Shown piece by piece: positions 62,693 through 64,000 of a stretch of DNA of 64,000 nucleotides. Position 1 is the stretch's first letter, and each line of letters begins with the position of its first letter. This stretch comes from Prolixibacteraceae bacterium (lineage in GTDB: Bacteria > Bacteroidota > Bacteroidia > Bacteroidales > Prolixibacteraceae). The notes under the pieces were generated by a model. It had not been told where the DNA came from. It worked only from the letters and a program-made list of their open reading frames with translations, and did no database searches. The stretch covers positions 3,162,001 through 3,226,000 of the forward strand of contig CP082230.1 in assembly GCA_019856515.1 (NCBI GenBank), given 5' to 3'. Made by a program: the position numbers and the translations under genes.

Positions 62693-64000
62693 TTAGAAAG
62701 AAATATTAACACCTAACATATAAGTCCTAGAACGTGGATAGAAGTTGTTGTCAATACCAACGTTTGTTGTTCCATCCAAGTTAATAGTTGTAACTTCTGG
62801 ATCTACCCCAGTGTAATTAGAAATAATGAACAAGTTTTGGGCTGTTGCATTTATCCTAATACTTGAAATGGCTCTAGAAATATTGTTAAATGTATATCCC
62901 AATGAGACATTATCAAGTTTAAAGAAATCTGCATTCTCAACATAATGAGATGACCAATATTGAACCTTATCAAAACTATTTGCTGCTATTGGCAATCTGT
63001 TAGACAAGAAATTACCTCCACTATTATACGTATCTTGTTTTACACCATTCGCAGATGCGTTGTTATTATAAACCGACGCACCAAATTGAAATCTTCCAGA
63101 CATCGAGAAATCCCAATTCTTATACTGTAGACTTGTATTCAATCCAACCATCCATTTTGGTGCAGCTTGCCCTTTATGGATCTTGTCATTATCATTTATC
63201 AGGTGATCACCGTTTTGATCAACATAAACCCCCTCTAGTGGACGCCCATCCTCATCATAAACTTGCTCATAAACAAAGAATGAATTCGTTGGATGTCCTA
63301 CTGAATTCATTTGAATTGTAGAACCTGTTCCTCCAGAAATACCACCAGTCGCATTACCTAAGAAAGATGGGTCATCATTATTTGTCAACTTTGTAATCTC
63401 ATTCTGGTTATAAGTAAAATTGGTACCAACTCTCCAGTTCCAATCTTGTGTTGTTATAGCATTATAAGACAGATTAAACTCAACTCCTTGGTTGGTTAGA
63501 TTACCCACATTTGTCAAGAGAAGATTTGTTAAATTAGCACCTGCTGGAACAGGAACTTCACTTAATAAGTCTGTTGTCTCGCGATAATACCACTCAAATG
63601 AACCTGAAAGTTTCTCCTCAAAGAAACCAAAATCAAGACCTACATTATAAGTAGTTGTTCTTTCCCATTTAAGATCTTCATCATAACCATTAGGTCTCTG
63701 TGTGTTGATATATGATCCACCCCATGGATATTGAGTAGTTGCATTAGAGACAGTATAGGTTCCTAAATAAGGAGTATCACCTTTGACTCCTTGCTGTCCT
63801 GTTTGTCCCCATCCCAATCTCAATTTCATCGACGAAATAGGATCCACATCTTTTAAGAAAGCCTCTTCTTTAATTTTCCAAGCAAAACCTACTGAAGGAA
63901 AATAACCCCATCTATTTGACTCTTTTAATTTTGATGTTGCATCGGAACGGAAAGTCGCATTCAATAAATATTTATGCTTAAATGCATACTCAACTCTACC
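62693..64000 (-). CDS. susC: SusC/RagA-family TonB-dependent receptor, C-terminal part
   Basis: The frame is open to the window edge, so only about the last 435 residues are seen. They are barrel strands typical of SusC: RWGYFPSVGFAWKIKEEAFL, SSMKLRLGWGQTGQQG, YNVGLDFGFFEEKLSGSFEW, GAPKWMVGLN-like APKWMVGLNTSLQYKNWDF, and the final YMLGVNISF with a C-terminal Phe. It imports malto-oligosaccharides across the outer membrane with SusD. It begins the part of the operon visible here. Confidence 0.95.
   Translation of the reverse strand, partial: GRVEYAFKHKYLLNATFRSDATSKLKESNRWGYFPSVGFAWKIKEEAFLKDVDPISSMKLRLGWGQTGQQGVKGDTPYLGTYTVSNATTQYPWGGSYINTQRPNGYDEDLKWERTTTYNVGLDFGFFEEKLSGSFEWYYRETTDLLSEVPVPAGANLTNLLLTNVGNLTNQGVEFNLSYNAITTQDWNWRVGTNFTYNQNEITKLTNNDDPSFLGNATGGISGGTGSTIQMNSVGHPTNSFFVYEQVYDEDGRPLEGVYVDQNGDHLINDNDKIHKGQAAPKWMVGLNTSLQYKNWDFSMSGRFQFGASVYNNNASANGVKQDTYNSGGNFLSNRLPIAANSFDKVQYWSSHYVENADFFKLDNVSLGYTFNNISRAISSIRINATAQNLFIISNYTGVDPEVTTINLDGTTNVGIDNNFYPRSRTYMLGVNISF

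Overview
The window looks like a chromosomal segment of an AT-rich member of the Bacteroidota, most likely a marine Marinilabiliales/Prolixibacteraceae-type organism. The evidence is a SusC/SusD/SusE-type starch locus, an alpha-amylase with a C-terminal T9SS sorting domain, many SPII lipoproteins, carboxypeptidase-regulatory TonB receptors, a DUF5020 barrel, and promoters of the form TTTG-N19-TAnnTTTG. The species assignment is inference. No tRNA, rRNA or CRISPR array was seen.

1-6.7 kb is a decaying defence and mobile-gene island. It holds the end of an hsdM with an apparent internal deletion, an intact rhuM-like gene, a frameshifted hsdS fragment, a truncated copy of a small gene, and a radC tail with a stop codon. 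An intact two-gene operon follows: a TIR protein and a two-TM macro-domain protein, which together match a type II Thoeris anti-phage system. Next come the full-length copy of the small gene, an AlbA_2/Schlafen-type ATPase regulator gene broken by one in-frame stop, and an IS3-type transposase remnant.

6.7-10.1 kb carries two cold-shock-domain genes, a glycine-zipper lipoprotein and a transthyretin-like exported protein. 10.4-22.5 kb is a coherent, almost entirely co-directional envelope cluster that looks like metal (probably iron) acquisition: two porins, an imelysin (EfeO/IrpA-like), a di-heme oxidoreductase, a tandem RidA-fold protein, two small lipoprotein cytochromes c, a DUF5777-type barrel, a possible FMN-binding-like exported protein, a His-rich membrane peptide and a TonB receptor.

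22.6-41.5 kb is mixed housekeeping and envelope functions: a coiled-coil membrane protein, a BamE-like lipoprotein, riboflavin synthase, an erythromycin-esterase/regulatory-domain fusion, D-lactate dehydrogenase, GH29 fucosidase, a cation diffusion facilitator, a purine permease with its probable outer-membrane channel, and ispD. Two DnaG-type primases lie 3.3 kb apart. One has a canonical zinc finger but a destroyed TOPRIM site. The other has an intact TOPRIM site but a highly altered zinc-finger ribbon. A GC-rich nested inverted repeat sits just before the second.

41.7-55.2 kb holds a GH20 hexosaminidase, comF, ubiX, a zinc-less sirtuin, and three tandem cyclophilin genes. The third cyclophilin is fused to what reads as a catalytically dead HtrA-like protease. 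Then come an orphan OpuAC-type binding lipoprotein, a thioredoxin-like membrane protein, pheS, and an FAD-dependent dehydrogenase with a strong promoter and a structured leader. 55.6-64.0 kb is the starch utilisation locus on the minus strand (susC, cut by the window edge, then susD, two susE-like genes and the amylase).
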